This document shows positions 47,615 to 61,832 of a stretch of DNA of 64,000 bases, one piece after another. A program made the translations under genes and the position numbers. The stretch's first letter is position 1, and each line of letters starts with the position of its first letter. The stretch covers positions 4,838,001 to 4,902,000 of the forward strand of contig NC_079876.1 of NCBI RefSeq assembly GCF_029227915.1. Reading direction: 5' to 3'. Below the pieces are notes generated by a model. It was not told the DNA's origin, did not search any database, and worked only from the letters and a program-made list of their open reading frames with translations. This DNA comes from Hydractinia symbiolongicarpus (taxonomy: Eukaryota > Cnidaria > Hydrozoa > Anthoathecata > Hydractiniidae).

Positions 47615-50600
47615 TGTCAAATTAAGAAGAATGTTCTTTCTTGGAGTCCATTTGTGTCATTTATCACATTGATCAGGTCACGGTCCAAAGTTAGTTCAAT
47701 AAGTCCCACAGTCAATCGTTTCACTGTTAAAAGCGATGCAACCTAGTAAAATCAGATAAATATCGCTAAATACATGTTGGTACGAAAATGTGACCCAACC
47801 GTTGAAACTCAAACGGACTGACACCGTTAAAAAGTCAATGAAATGTAGTTTTTGAAACTGTCGCTATTTCTTCAGCGCGCGATAACGGATAGGATTGGTC
47901 CCACAGAAAAAAACGACTTATTTATCTAAATTTTTAAATAAAGCGCTACTACAACGCCCAGTGTAATAGCTGATTTGCGGCAATCACGTCAAATTAAGAA
48001 GAATGTTCTTTCTTGGAGTCCATTTGTGTCATCTATCATATTGATCAGGTCACAGTCCAAAGTTAGTTCAATTAAGTCCCACAGTCAATCGTGTCACTGT
48101 TAAAAGTGACGCAATCTAGTAATATCGGATAAATATCCCTAAATACATGTTGGTACGAATATGTGACCACAGCGCCCAGTGAAATCGCTGAGTTTCGGCA
48201 ATCATTTCAAATTAAGAAGAATGTTATTTCTTGGAGTCCAATTGTCTCACTTTCACATTTATAAGGTCACAGTCCATAATCGGTTCAATTAAGTCTCACA
48301 GTCAATCGTTTCACTGTTAAAAGCCATACAACCTAGTAATATCTGAAAAATATCGCTAAATACATGTTGGTACGAATATGTGACCCAAACGTTGTAACTC
48401 AAACGGATTAACACCGTTAGAAAGTCAATGAAATGTAGTTTTTAAAACTGTCGCTATTTCTTCAGCGCGCGATAACGGATAGGATTGGTCCCACAGAAAA
48501 GAACGACTTATTTATCTAAATTTTTAAATGAAGCGCTACCACAGCGCTAAGTGTAATCGCTGATTTGCGGTAATCACTTCAAATTAAGAAAATGTTTTTT
48601 CTTGGAGTCCATTTGTGTCATCTATCACATTGATCAGGTCACAGTCCAAAGTTAGTTCAATTAAATCCCACAGTCAATCGTTTCACTGTTAAAAGCGATG
48701 CAATCTAGTAATATCAGATAAATATCGCTAAATACATGTTGGTACGAATATGTCACCCAACCGTTGAAACTCAAACGGATTAACACCGTTAGAAAGTCAA
48801 TGAAATGTAGTTTTTAAAACTGTCGCTATTTCTTCAGCGCGCGATAACGGATAGGATTGGTCCCACAGAAAAGAACGACTTATTTATCTAAATTTTTAAA
48901 TGAAGCGCTACCACAGCGCTAAGTGTAATCGCTGATTTGCGGTAATCACTTCAAATTAAGAAAATGTTTTTTCTTGGAGTCCATTTGTGTCATCTATCAC
49001 ATTGATCAGGTCACAGTCCAAAGTTAGTTCAATTAAATCCCACAGTCAATCGTTTCACTGTTAAAAGCGATGCAATCTAGTAATATCAGATAAATATCGC
49101 TAAATACATGTTGGTACGAATATGTGACCCAACCGTTGAAACTCAAACGAACTGACACTGTTAGAAAGTCAATGAAATGTAGTTTCTGAAGCTGTCGCTA
49201 TTTCTTCAGCGCGCGATAACGGCCAGGATTGGTCCCACAGTTAAAAATGACTTATTAATCTAAATTTTTAATTGAAGCGCTACCACAGCGCCCAGTGAAA
49301 TCGCTGAGTTTCGGCAATCATTTCAAAATAAGAAGAATGTTATTTCTTGGAGTCCAATTGTCTCACTTTCAAATTTATAAGGTCACAGTCCATAATCAGT
49401 TCAATTAAGTCTCACAGTCAATCGTTTCACTGTTAAAAGCCATACAACTTAGTAATACCGGAAAAATATTGCTAAATACGTGTTGGTACGAATATGTGAC
49501 TCAACCGTTGTAACTCAAACGGATTGATACTGTTATAAAGTCAATGAAATGTAGTTTTTGAAACTGTCGCTATTTCTTCAGCGCGCAATAACGGATAGGA
49601 TTGGTCCCGCAGAAAAGAACGACTTTTTTTTTCTAAATTTTTAAATAAAGCGCTACCACAACGCCCAGTGTAATAGCTGGTTTCCGGCAATCACGTCAAG
49701 TTAAGAAGAATGTTTTTTCTTAAAGTCCATTTGTGTCATTTATCACATTGATCAGGTCACGGTCCAAAGTTATTTCAATTAAGTCCCACAGTCAATCGTT
49801 TCACTGTTAAAAGCGACGCAACCTAGTAATATCAAAAAAATATCGCTAAATACATGTTGGTACGAATATGTGACACAACCGTTGTAACTCAAACGGACTG
49901 ACACCGTTAGAAAGTCAATGAAATTTTGTTCTTAAAACTGTCGCTATTTCTTCAGCGCACGGTAACGGCTAGGATTGGTTCCATAATATAAAAACGACTT
50001 TTTTATTTTAATTCCTAAATGATGTGCTACCACAGAGCCCAGTGTAATCGCTGAATTTCGGCAATCATGTCAAATTAAGAAGAATGTTATTTCTTGGAGT
50101 CCATGTGTCTCCTTTATCACATTTATCAGGTGACAGTCCAAAGTTAGTTAAATTAAGTCCCATAGTCAATCGTTTCATTGTTAAAAGCGATGCAACCTTA
50201 AAATCTCAGAAAAATATCGCTAAACACATGTTGATACGAATATGTGACCAACCGTTGAAACTCAAACGGACTGGCACCGTTAGAAAGTCAATGAAATGTA
50301 GTTTTTGAAACTGTCGCTATTTCTTCATTGCGCCAAAACGGCTAGGATTGCTCCCACAGTTGAATATGACTTATTAATCTAAATTTTTAAATGAAGCGCT
50401 ACCACAGTGCCCAGTGTAATCGCTGAGTTCCGGCAATCATGTCAAATTAAGAAGAATGTTATTTCTTGGAGTCCAATTTCCTCATTTATCACATTTATCA
50501 GGTCACGGTCCAAAGTGAGTTCAATTAAGTACCACAGTCAATCGTTTCACTGTTAAGAGCGATGCAACCTAGTAATATCAGATAAATATCGCTAAATACA

Positions 50601-50984
50601 TGTTGGTACGAATATGTGACCGAACCATTGTAAATCAAACGGACTGACACCGTTAGAAAGTCAATGAAGTGTAGTTTTGGAAACTGCCGCTATTTCTTCA
50701 GCGCGCGATAACGGATAGGATTGGTCCCACAGAAAAAAACGACTTATTTATCTAAATTTTTAAATAAAGCGCTACTACAACGCCCAGTGTAATAGCTGAT
50801 TTGCGGCAATCACGTCAAATTAAGAAGAATGTTCTTTCTTGGAGTCCATTTGTGTCATTTATCACATTGATCAGGTCACGGTCCAAAGTTAGTTCAATAA
50901 GTCCCACAGTCAATCGTTTCACTGTTAAAAGCGATGCAACCTAGTAAAATCAGATAAATATCGCTAAATACATGTTGGTACGAA
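47615..50984. repeat. 3198-bp repeat unit, copy 1, plus mixed monomers
   Basis: About 47615-48770 matches 50813-51968 at offset 3198; CTAGTAAAATCAG at 47743 and 50941 is a shared rare form. After 48770 the sequence follows tetramer-type units to about 49200, then B, D and C units. The C unit at 50227 is the one whose CCTTAAAATCTC change opens a reading frame. The landmark at 49479 reads CGTGTTGG. Confidence 0.8.
48146..48362. repeat. 217-bp truncated monomer, second copy
   Basis: Same GTGACC/ACAGCGCCC junction as at 39381, here at 48165, offset 8784. Flanking GTGTCACTGTTAAAAGTGACGC is shared, so the remnant moved with a larger segment. Confidence 0.92.
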
Positions 50985-53436
50985 AATGTGACCCAACCGT
51001 TGAAACTCAAACGGACTGACACCGTTAAAAAGTCAATGAAATGTAGTTTTTGAAACTGTCGCTATTTCTTCAGCGCGCGATAACGGATAGGATTGGTCCC
51101 ACAGAAAAAAACGACTTATTTATCTAAATTTTTAAATAAAGCGCTACTACAACGCCCAGTGTAATAGCTGATTTGCGGCAATCACGTCAAATTAAGAAGA
51201 ATGTTCTTTCTTGGAGTCCATTTGTGTCATCTATCATATTGATCAGGTCACAGTCCAAAGTTAGTTCAATTAAGTCCCACAGTCAATTGTGTCACTGTTA
51301 AAAGTGACGCAATCTAGTAATATCGGATAAATATCCCTAAATACATGTTGGTACGAATATGTGACCACAGCGCCCAGTGAAATCGCTGAGTTTCGGCAAT
51401 CATTTCAAATTAAGAAGAATGTTATTTCTTGGAGTCCAATTGTCTCACTTTCACATTTATAAGGTCACAGTCCATAATCGGTTCAATTAAGTCTCACAGT
51501 CAATCGTTTCACTGTTAAAAGCCATACAACCTAGTAATATCTGAAAAATATCGCTAAATACATGTTGGTACGAATATGTGACCCAAACGTTGTAACTCAA
51601 ACGGATTAACACCGTTAGAAAGTCAATGAAATGTAGTTTTTAAAACTGTCGCTATTTCTTCAGCGCGCGATAACGGATAGGATTGGTCCCACAGAAAAGA
51701 ACGACTTATTTATCTAAATTTTTAAATGAAGCGCTACCACAGCGCTAAGTGTAATCGCTGATTTGCGGTAATCACTTCAAATTAAGAAAATGTTTTTTCT
51801 TGGAGTCCATTTGTGTCATCTATCACATTGATCAGGTCACAGTCCAAAGTTAGTTCAATTAAATCCCACAGTCAATCGTTTCACTGTTAAAAGCGATGCA
51901 ATCTAGTAATATCAGATAAATATCGCTAAATACATGTTGGTACGAATATGTGACCCAACCGTTGAAACTGAAACGGTTTGACACCGTTAAAAAGTCAATG
52001 AAATGTAGTTTTTGAAGCTGTAGCTATTTCTTCAGCACGCGATGATGGCTAGGATTGGTCCCGCAGAAAATTTGACTTATTTATCTAATTTTTCAAATGA
52101 AGCAATACAACATCGCCCAGTGTAATCGCTGAGTTCCGGCAATCACGTCAAATTAAGAAGAATGTTATTTCTTGGAGTCCAATTGTCTCACTTATAACAT
52201 TTATAAGGTCACGGTCCAAAATCAGTTCAATTATGTGCCACAGTCAATCGTTTCACTGTTAAAAGCCATATAACTTAGTAATATCAGAAGAATATCGCTA
52301 AATACATGTTGGTAGGAATATGTGACTCAACCGTTGTAACTCAAACGGATTGATACTGTTATAAAGTCAATGAAATGTAGTTTTTAAAACTGTCGCTATT
52401 TCTTCAGCGCTCGATAACGGCTTGGATTGGTCCCACCGTAAAGGATGACTTATTTACCTAAACTTTCAAATGAAGCGCTACCACAGCGCCCAGTGTAATC
52501 GCTGAGTTTCGGCAATCACGTCAAATTAAGAAGAATGTTATTTCTTGGAGTCCAATTGTCTCATTTATCACATTTATCAGGTCAAAGTCCAAAGTTAGTT
52601 CAATTAAGTCCAACAGTCAATCGATTCATAGCTAAAAGCGATGCAACCAAGTAATATCAGAAAAATATCGCTAAATACATGTTGTTACGAATATGTGACA
52701 AAACCGTTGTAACTGAAACGGACTGACACCGTTAGAAATTCAATGAAATGTAGTTTTTGAAACTGTCGCTATTTCTTCAGCGCGCGATAAGGCCTAGGAT
52801 TGGTCCCACAGAAAATTTGACTTATTTATCTAATTTTTTAAATGAAGCGCTACCACAGCGCCCAGTGTAATCGCTGAGTTCCGGCAATTACGTCAAATTA
52901 AGAAGAACGTTATTTCTTGGAGTCCAATTGTCTCACTTATAACATTTATAAGGTCACGGTCCAAAATCTGTTCAATTATGTGCCACAGTCAATCGTTTCA
53001 CTGTTAAAAGCCATACAACCTAGTAATATCAGAAAAATATCGCTAAACACATGTTGGTACGAATATGTGACCCAATCGTTGTAACTCAAACAAATTGGCA
53101 CCGTTAAAAAGTCAATGAAGTGTAGTTTTTGAAACTGTCGCTATTTCTTCAGCGCGCAATAACGGATAGGATTGGTCCCGCAGAAAAGAACGACTTTTTT
53201 TTCTAAATTTTTAAATAAAGCGCTACCACAACGCCCAGTGTAATAGCTGGTTTCCGGCAATCACGTTAAGTTAAGAAGAATGTTTTTTCTTAGAGTCCAT
53301 TTGTGTCATTTATCACATTGATCAGGTCACGGTCCAAAGTTAGTTCAATTAAGTCCCACAGTCAATCGTTTCACTGTTAAAAGCAACGCAACCTAGTAAT
53401 ATCAAAAAAATATCGCTAAATACATGTTGGTACGAA
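50985..53436. repeat. 2452-bp higher-order repeat, copy 1
   Basis: Six monomers plus a 217-bp remnant. The unit repeats immediately at offset 2452. Markers are GAAACTGAAACGG (51965 and 54417), GAAGCAATACAACATCGCCC (52099 and 54551), GTTGTTACG (52681 and 55133) and AAGCAACGCAACC. The left 35 bp differ from copy 2, so the exact boundary is uncertain. Part of this block (51968-53437) is shared with 45945-47420. Confidence 0.87.
51344..51560. repeat. 217-bp truncated monomer, third copy
   Basis: Same junction, at 51363, offset 3198 from the second copy. It carries AATTGTGTCACTG in place of AATCGTGTCACTG just upstream, shared only with the fourth copy, which makes these two sisters. Confidence 0.92.
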
Positions 53437-55888
53437 TATGTGACCCAATCGTTGTAACTCAAACAAATTGGCACCGTTAAAAAGTCAATGAAATGTAGTT
53501 TTTGAAACTGTCGCTATTTCTTCAGCGCGCGATAACGGATAGGATTGGTCCCACAGAAAAAAACGACTTATTTATCTAAATTTTTAAATAAAGCGCTACT
53601 ACAACGCCCAGTGTAATAGCTGATTTGCGGCAATCACGTCAAATTAAGAAGAATGTTCTTTCTTGGAGTCCATTTGTGTCATCTATCATATTGATCAGGT
53701 CACAGTCCAAAGTTAGTTCAATTAAGTCCCACAGTCAATTGTGTCACTGTTAAAAGTGACGCAATCTAGTAATATCGGATAAATATCCCTAAATACATGT
53801 TGGTACGAATATGTGACCACAGCGCCCAGTGAAATCGCTGAGTTTCGGCAATCATTTCAAATTAAGAAGAATGTTATTTCTTGGAGTCCAATTGTCTCAC
53901 TTTCACATTTATAAGGTCACAGTCCATAATCGGTTCAATTAAGTCTCACAGTCAATCGTTTCACTGTTAAAAGCCATACAACCTAGTAATATCTGAAAAA
54001 TATCGCTAAATACATGTTGGTACGAATATGTGACCCAAACGTTGTAACTCAAACGGATTAACACCGTTAGAAAGTCAATGAAATGTAGTTTTTAAAACTG
54101 TCGCTATTTCTTCAGCGCGCGATAACGGATAGGATTGGTCCCACAGAAAAGAACGACTTATTTATCTAAATTTTTAAATGAAGCGCTACCACAGCGCTAA
54201 GTGTAATCGCTGATTTGCGGTAATCACTTCAAATTAAGAAAATGTTTTTTCTTGGAGTCCATTTGTGTCATCTATCACATTGATCAGGTCACAGTCCAAA
54301 GTTAGTTCAATTAAATCCCACAGTCAATCGTTTCACTGTTAAAAGCGATGCAATCTAGTAATATCAGATAAATATCGCTAAATACATGTTGGTACGAATA
54401 TGTGACCCAACCGTTGAAACTGAAACGGTTTGACACCGTTAAAAAGTCAATGAAATGTAGTTTTTGAAGCTGTAGCTATTTCTTCAGCACGCGATGATGG
54501 CTAGGATTGGTCCCGCAGAAAATTTGACTTATTTATCTAATTTTTCAAATGAAGCAATACAACATCGCCCAGTGTAATCGCTGAGTTCCGGCAATCACGT
54601 CAAATTAAGAAGAATGTTATTTCTTGGAGTCCAATTGTCTCACTTATAACATTTATAAGGTCACGGTCCAAAATCAGTTCAATTATGTGCCACAGTCAAT
54701 CGTTTCACTGTTAAAAGCCATATAACTTAGTAATATCAGAAGAATATCGCTAAATACATGTTGGTAGGAATATGTGACTCAACCGTTGTAACTCAAACGG
54801 ATTGATACTGTTATAAAGTCAATGAAATGTAGTTTTTAAAACTGTCGCTATTTCTTCAGCGCTCGATAACGGCTTGGATTGGTCCCACCGTAAAGGATGA
54901 CTTATTTACCTAAACTTTCAAATGAAGCGCTACCACAGCGCCCAGTGTAATCGCTGAGTTTCGGCAATCACGTCAAATTAAGAAGAATGTTATTTCTTGG
55001 AGTCCAATTGTCTCATTTATCACATTTATCAGGTCAAAGTCCAAAGTTAGTTCAATTAAGTCCAACAGTCAATCGATTCATAGCTAAAAGCGATGCAACC
55101 AAGTAATATCAGAAAAATATCGCTAAATACATGTTGTTACGAATATGTGACAAAACCGTTGTAACTGAAACGGACTGACACCGTTAGAAATTCAATGAAA
55201 TGTAGTTTTTGAAACTGTCGCTATTTCTTCAGCGCGCGATAAGGCCTAGGATTGGTCCCACAGAAAATTTGACTTATTTATCTAATTTTTTAAATGAAGC
55301 GCTACCACAGCGCCCAGTGTAATCGCTGAGTTCCGGCAATTACGTCAAATTAAGAAGAACGTTATTTCTTGGAGTCCAATTGTCTCACTTATAACATTTA
55401 TAAGGTCACGGTCCAAAATCTGTTCAATTATGTGCCACAGTCAATCGTTTCACTGTTAAAAGCCATACAACCTAGTAATATCAGAAAAATATCGCTAAAC
55501 ACATGTTGGTACGAATATGTGACCCAATCGTTGTAACTCAAACAAATTGGCACCGTTAAAAAGTCAATGAAGTGTAGTTTTTGAAACTGTCGCTATTTCT
55601 TCAGCGCGCAATAACGGATAGGATTGGTCCCGCAGAAAAGAACGACTTTTTTTTCTAAATTTTTAAATAAAGCGCTACCACAACGCCCAGTGTAATAGCT
55701 GGTTTCCGGCAATCACGTTAAGTTAAGAAGAATGTTTTTTCTTAGAGTCCATTTGTGTCATTTATCACATTGATCAGGTCACGGTCCAAAGTTAGTTCAA
55801 TTAAGTCCCACAGTCAATCGTTTCACTGTTAAAAGCAACGCAACCTAGTAATATCAAAAAAATATCGCTAAATACATGTTGGTACGAA
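53437..55888. repeat. 2452-bp higher-order repeat, copy 2
   Basis: Tandem copy of the preceding block. The join lies between about 53419 and 53440, again across the landmark palindrome: to the left CTAAATACATG matches the end of the unit, to the right GACCCAATCGTTG and AAACAAATTGG derive from a different monomer type than either neighbour. The match with copy 1 is otherwise nearly perfect by eye. Confidence 0.86.
53796..54012. repeat. 217-bp truncated monomer, fourth copy
   Basis: Same junction, at 53815, offset 2452 from the third copy, with the shared AATTGTGTCACTG variant upstream. Confidence 0.92.
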
Positions 55889-57834
55889 TATGTGACACAA
55901 CCGTTGTAACTCAAACGGACTGACACCGTTAAAAAGTCAATGAAATTTTGTTCTTAAAACTGTCGCTATTTCTTCAGCGCACGGTAACGGCTAGGATTGG
56001 TTCCATAATATAAAAACGACTTTTTTATTTTAATTCCTAAATGATGTGCTACCACAGAGCCCAGTGTAATCGCTGAGTTTCGGCAATCATGTCAAATTAA
56101 GAAGAATGTTATTTCTTGGAGTCCATGTGTCTCCTTTATCACATTTATCAGGTGACAGTCCAAAGTTAGTTAAATTAAGTCCCATAGTCAATCGTTTCAT
56201 TGTTAAAAGCGATGCAACCTTGTAATCTCAGAAAAATATCGCTAAACACATGTTGATACGAATATGTGACCAACCGTTGAAACTCAAACGGACTGGCACC
56301 GTTAGAAAGTCAATGAAATGTAGTTTTTGAAACTGTCGCTATTTCTTCATTGCGCCAAAACGGCTAGGATTGCTCCCACAGTTGAATATGACTTATTAAT
56401 CTAAATTTTTAAATGAAGCGCTACCACAGTGCCCAGTGTAATCGCTGAGTTCCGGCAATCATGTCAAATTAAGAAGAATGTTATTTCTTGGAGTCCAATT
56501 TCCTCATTTATCACATTTATCAGGTCACGGTCCAAAGTGAGTTCAATTAAGTACCACAGTCAATCGTTTCACTGTTAAGAGCGATGCAACCTAGTAATAT
56601 CAGATAAATATCGCTAAATACATGTTGGTACGAAAATGTGACCGAACCGTTGAAACTCAAACGGACTGACACCGTTAAAAAGTCAATGAAATGTAGTTTT
56701 TGAAACTGTCGCAATTTCTTCAGCGCGCGATAACGGCTAGGATTGGTCCCACAGTAAAAAATGACTTTTTATCTTAATTTTTAATTGAAGCGCTACCACA
56801 GCGCCCAGTGTAATCGCTGAGTTCCGGCAATCACGTCAAATTAAGAAGAATGTTAATTCTTGGAGTCCAATTGTCTCCTTTATCACATTTATCAGGTGAC
56901 AGTCCAAAGTTAGTTAAATTAAGTCCCATAGTCAATCGTTTCATTGTTAAAAGCGATGCAACCTTGTAATCTCAGAAAAATATCGTTAAACACATGTTGA
57001 TACGAATATGTGACCAACCGTTGAAACTCAAACGGACTGGCACCGTTGAAAAGTCAATGAAGTGTAGTTTTTGAAACTGTCGCTATTTCTTCATTGCGCC
57101 AAAACGGCTAGGATTGCTCCCACAGTTGAATATGACTTATTAATCTAAATTTTTAAATGAAGCGCTACCACAGTGCCCAGTGTAATCGCTGAGTTCCGGC
57201 AATCATGTCAAATTAAGAAGAATGTTATTTCTTGGAGTCCAATTTCCTCATTTATCACATTTATCAGGTCACGGTCCAAAGTGAGTTCAATTAAGTACCA
57301 CAGTCAATCGTTTCACTGTTAAGAGCGATGCAACCTAGTAATATCAGATAAATATCGCTAAATACATGTTGGTACGAAAATGTGACCGAACCGTTGAAAC
57401 TCAAACGGACTGACACCGTTAAAAAGTCAATGAAATGTAGTTTTTGAAACTGTCGCAATTTCTTCAGCGCGCGATAACGGCTAGGATTGGTCCCACAGTA
57501 AAAAATGACTTTTTATCTTAATTTTTAATTGAAGCGCTACCACAGCGCCCAGTGTAATCGCTGAGTTCCGGCAATCACGTCAAATTAAGAAGAATGTTAT
57601 TTCTTGGAGTCCAATTGTCTCCTTTATCACATTTATCAGGTGACAGTCCAAAGTTAGTTAAATTAAGTCCCATAGTCAATCGTTTCATTGTTAAAAGCGA
57701 TGCAACCTTGTAATCTCAGAAAAATATCGTTAAACACATGTTGATACGAATATGTGACCAACCGTTGAAACTCAAACGGACTGGCACCGTTAGAAAGTCA
57801 ATGAAGTGTAGTTTTTGAAACTGTCGCTATTTCT
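55889..57834. repeat. 744-bp dimer repeat, about 2.3 copies
   Basis: Alternating type C and type A monomers. About 56128-57090 matches 56872-57834 at offset 744; TGTCGCAATTTC occurs at 56707 and 57451, and AAGTACCACAG in both. It is a compact example of a homogenised dimer. A private GAATGTTAATTCTTGG is near 56847. Confidence 0.84.
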
Positions 57835-58853
57835 TCAGCGCGCAATAACGGATAGGATTGGTCCCGCAAAAAAGAACGACTTTTTTTTCTAAATTTTTAA
57901 ATAAAGCGCTACCACAACGCCCAGTGTAATAGCTGGTTTCCGGCATCACGTCAAATTAAGAAGAATGTTTTTTCTTAGAGTCCATTTGTGTCATTTATCA
58001 CATTAATCAGGTCACGGTCCAAAGTTAGTTCAATTAAGTCCCACAGTCAATCGTTTCACTGTTAAAAGCGACGCAACCTAGTAATATCAAAAAAATATCG
58101 CTAAATACATGTTGGTACGAATATGTGACACAACCGTTGTAACTCAAACGGACTGACACCGTTAGAAAGTCAATGAAATTTTGTTCTTAAAACTATCGCT
58201 ATTTCTTCAGCGCACGGTAACGGCTAGGATTGGTTCCATAATATAAAAACGACTTTTTTATTTTAATTCCTAAATGATGTGCTACCACAGAGCCCAGTGT
58301 AATCGCTGAGTTTCGGCAATCATGTCAAATTAAGAAGAATGTTATTTCTTGGAGTCCATGTGTCTCCTTTATCACATTTATCAGGTGACAGTCCAAAGTT
58401 AGTTAAATTAAGTTCCATAGTCAATCGTTTCATTGTTAAAAGCCATACAACCTAGTAATATCAGAAGAATATCGCTAAATACATGTTGGTACGAATATGT
58501 GACCCAACCGTTGTAACTCAAACAAATTGGCACCGTTAGAAAGTCAATGAAGTGTAGTTTTTGAAACTGTAGCTATTTCTTCAGCGCGTGATAAGGCCTA
58601 GGATTGGTCCCACAGAAAATTTGACTTATTTATCTAATTTTTTAAATGAAGCGCTACCACAGCGCCCAGTGTAATCGCTGAGTTCCGGCAATTACGTCAA
58701 ATTAAGAAGAACGTTATTTCTTGGAGTCCAATTGTCTCACTTATAACATTTATAAGGTCACGGTCCAAAATCAGTTCAATTATGTGCCACAGTCAATAGT
58801 TTCACTGTTAAAAGCCATACAACCTAGTAATATCAGAAAAATATCGCTAAACA
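57835..58853. repeat. Linking monomers, repeated in part at the window's end
   Basis: About 57835-58044 matches 63791-64000 at offset 5956 (sixteen monomers), including the rare GGTTTCCGGCATCACG with one base missing. The rest contains a D module, a hybrid B unit (58482) with AAACAAATTGGC, and the GATAAGGCCTAGG form. Confidence 0.8.
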
Positions 58854-61832
58854 CATGTTGGTACGAATATGTGACCCAACCGTTGTAACTCAACCGATTA
58901 ACACCGTTAGAAAGTCAATGAAATGTAGTTTTTAAAACTGTCGCTATTTCTTCAGCGCGCGATAACGGCTAGGATTGGTCCCACAGTAAAAAATGACTTT
59001 TCATCTTAATTTTTAATTGAAGCGCTACCACAGCGCCCAGTGTAATCGCTGAGTTTCAGGAATCATTTCATATTAAGAAAAATGCTAATTCTTGGAGTCC
59101 AATTGTCTCACTATCACATTTATAAGGTCAAAGTCCATAATCAGTTCAATTAAATCCCACAGTCAATCATTTCACTGTAAAAAGCCATACAACCTAGTAA
59201 TATCAGAAGAATATCACTAAATACATGTTGGTACGAATATGTGACCCAATCGTTGTAACTCAAACAAATTGGCACCGTTAAAAAGTCAATGAAGTGTAGT
59301 TTTTGAAACTGTCGCTATTTCTTCAGCGCGCAATAACGGATAGGATTGGTCCCGCAGAAAAGAACGACTTTTTTTTCTAAATTTTTAAATAAAGCGCTAC
59401 CACAACGCCCAGTGTAATAGCTGGTTTCCGGCAATCACGTCAAGTTAAGAAGAATGTTTTTTCTTAGAGTCCATTTGTGTCATTTATCACATTGATCAGG
59501 TCACGGTCCAAAGTTAGTTCAATTAAGTCCCACAGTCAATCGTTTCACTGTTAAAAGCGACGCAACCTAGTAATATCAAAAAAATATCGCTAAATACATG
59601 TTGGTACGAATATGTGACACAACCGTTGTAACTCAAACGGACTGACACCGTTAGAAAGTCAATGAAATTTTGTTCTTAAAACTGTCGCTATTTCTTCAGC
59701 GCACAGTAACGGCTAGGATTGGTTCCATAATATAAAAACGACTTTTTTTATTTTAATTCCTAAATGATGTGCTACCACAGAGCCCAGTGTAATCGCTGAG
59801 TTTCGGCAATCATGTCAAATTAAGAAGAATGTTATTTCTTGGAGTCCATGTGTCTTCTTTATCACATTTATCAGGTGACAGTCCAAAGTTAGTTAAATTA
59901 AGTCCCATAGTCAATCGTTTCATTGTTAAAAGCGATGCAACCTTGTAATCTCAGAAAAATATCGCTAAACACATGTTGATACGAATATGTGACCAACCGT
60001 TGAAACTCAAACGGACTGGCACCGTTAGAAAGTCAATGAAATGTAGTTTTTGAAACTGTCGCTATTTCTTCATTGCGCCAAAACGGCTAGGATTGCTCCC
60101 ACAGTTGAATATGACTTATTAATCTAAATTTTTAAATGAAGCGCTACCACAGTGCCCAGTGTAATCGCTGAGTTCCGGCAATCATGTCAAATTAAGAAGA
60201 ATGTTATTTCTTGGAGTCCAATTTCCTCATTTATCACATTTATCAGGTCACGGTCCAAAGTGAGTTCAATTAAGTACCACAGTCAATCGTTTCACTGTTA
60301 AGAGCGATGCAACCTAGTAATATCAGATAAATATCGCTAAATACATGTTGGTACGAAAATGTGACCCAACCGTTGAAACTCAAACGGACTGACACCGTTA
60401 AAAAGTCAATGAAATGTAGTTTTTGAAACTGTCGCAATTTCTTCAGCGCGCGATAACGGCTAGGATTGGTCCCACAGTAAAAAATGACTTTTTATCTTAA
60501 TTTTTAATTGAAGCGCTACCACAGTGCCCAGTGTAATCGCTGAGTTCCGGCAATCACGTCAAATTAAGAAGAATGTTATTTCTTGGAGTCCAATTGTCTC
60601 CTTTATCACATTTATCAGGTGACAGTGCAAAGTTAGTTAAATTAAGTCCCATAGTCAATCGTTTCATTGTTAAAAGCGATGCAACCTTGTAATCTCAGAA
60701 AAATATCGTTAAACACATGTTGATACGAATATGTGACAAACCGTTGAAACTCAAACGGACTGGCACCGTTAGAAAGTCAATGAAATGTAGTTTTTAAAAC
60801 TGTCGCTATTTCTTCAGCGCGCGATAACGGCTAGGATTGGTCCCACAGTAAAAAATGACTTTTTATCTTAATTTTTAATTGAAGCGCTACCACAGCGCCC
60901 AGTGTAATCGCTGAGTTTCAGGAATGATTTCATATTAAGAAAAATGTTAATTCTTGGAGTCCAATTGTCTCACTATCACATTTATAAGGTCAAAGTCCAT
61001 AATCAGTTCAATTAAATCCCACAGTCAATCGTTTCACTGTTAAAAGCCATACAACCTAGTAATATCAGAAGAATATCACTAAATACATGTTGGTACGAAT
61101 ATGTGACCCAATCGTTGTAACTCAAACGAATTGGCACCGTTAGAAAGTCAATGAAGTGTAGTTTTTGAAACTGTCGCTATTTCTTCAGCGCGCAATAACG
61201 GATAGGATTGGTTCCATAATAGAAAAACGACTTTTTTATTTTAATTCCTAAATGATGTGCTACCACAGAGCCCAGTGTAATCGCTGAGTTTCGGCAATCA
61301 TGTCAAATTAATAAGACTGTTATTTCTTGGAGTCCATGTGTCTCCTTTATCACATTTATCAGGTGACAGTCCAAAGTTAGTTAAATTAAGTCCCATAGTC
61401 AATCGTTTCATTGTTAAAAGCGATGCAACCTTGTAATCTCAGAAAAACATCGCTAAACACATGTTGATACGAATATGTGACCAACCGTTGAAACTCAAAC
61501 GGACTGGCACCGTTAGAAAGTCAATGAAATGTAGTTTTTGAAACTGTCGCTATTTCTTCATTGCGCCAAAACGGCTAGGATTGCTCCCACAGTTGAATAT
61601 GACTTATTAATCTAAATTTTTAAATGAAGCGCTACCACAGCGCCCAGTGTAATCGCTGAGTTCCGGCAATCATGTCAAATTAAGAAGAATGTTATTTCTT
61701 TGAGTCCAATTTCCTCATTTATCACATTTATCAGGTCACAGTCCAAAGTTAGTTTAATTAAGTCCCACAGTCACTCGTTTCTCCGTTAAAGACCATACAA
61801 CCTAGTAATATCAGAAAAAATATCGCTAAATA
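58854..61832. repeat. Eight-monomer repeat (~2978 bp), copy 1
   Basis: Matches 61833-63806 at offsets 2977-2979; small shifts come from T and A runs of different length. CAACCGATTAACACC at 58891 and 61870, AATGCTAATTCTTGG and TGTCGCAATTTC at 60430 and 63407 are shared. The same register extends left to TGTCGCAATTTC at 57451 (offset 2979). The part 60830-61832 is a different order of B, D and C units. Confidence 0.84.

Noticed and set aside
50084-50308. Open reading frame of 74 codons
   Set aside because: It runs along satellite sequence and stays open only because this copy has CCTTAAAATCTC where sister units (for example near 56220, 59941 and 62919) have CCTTGTAATCTC, which places a stop in frame. 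A chance opening in one copy.
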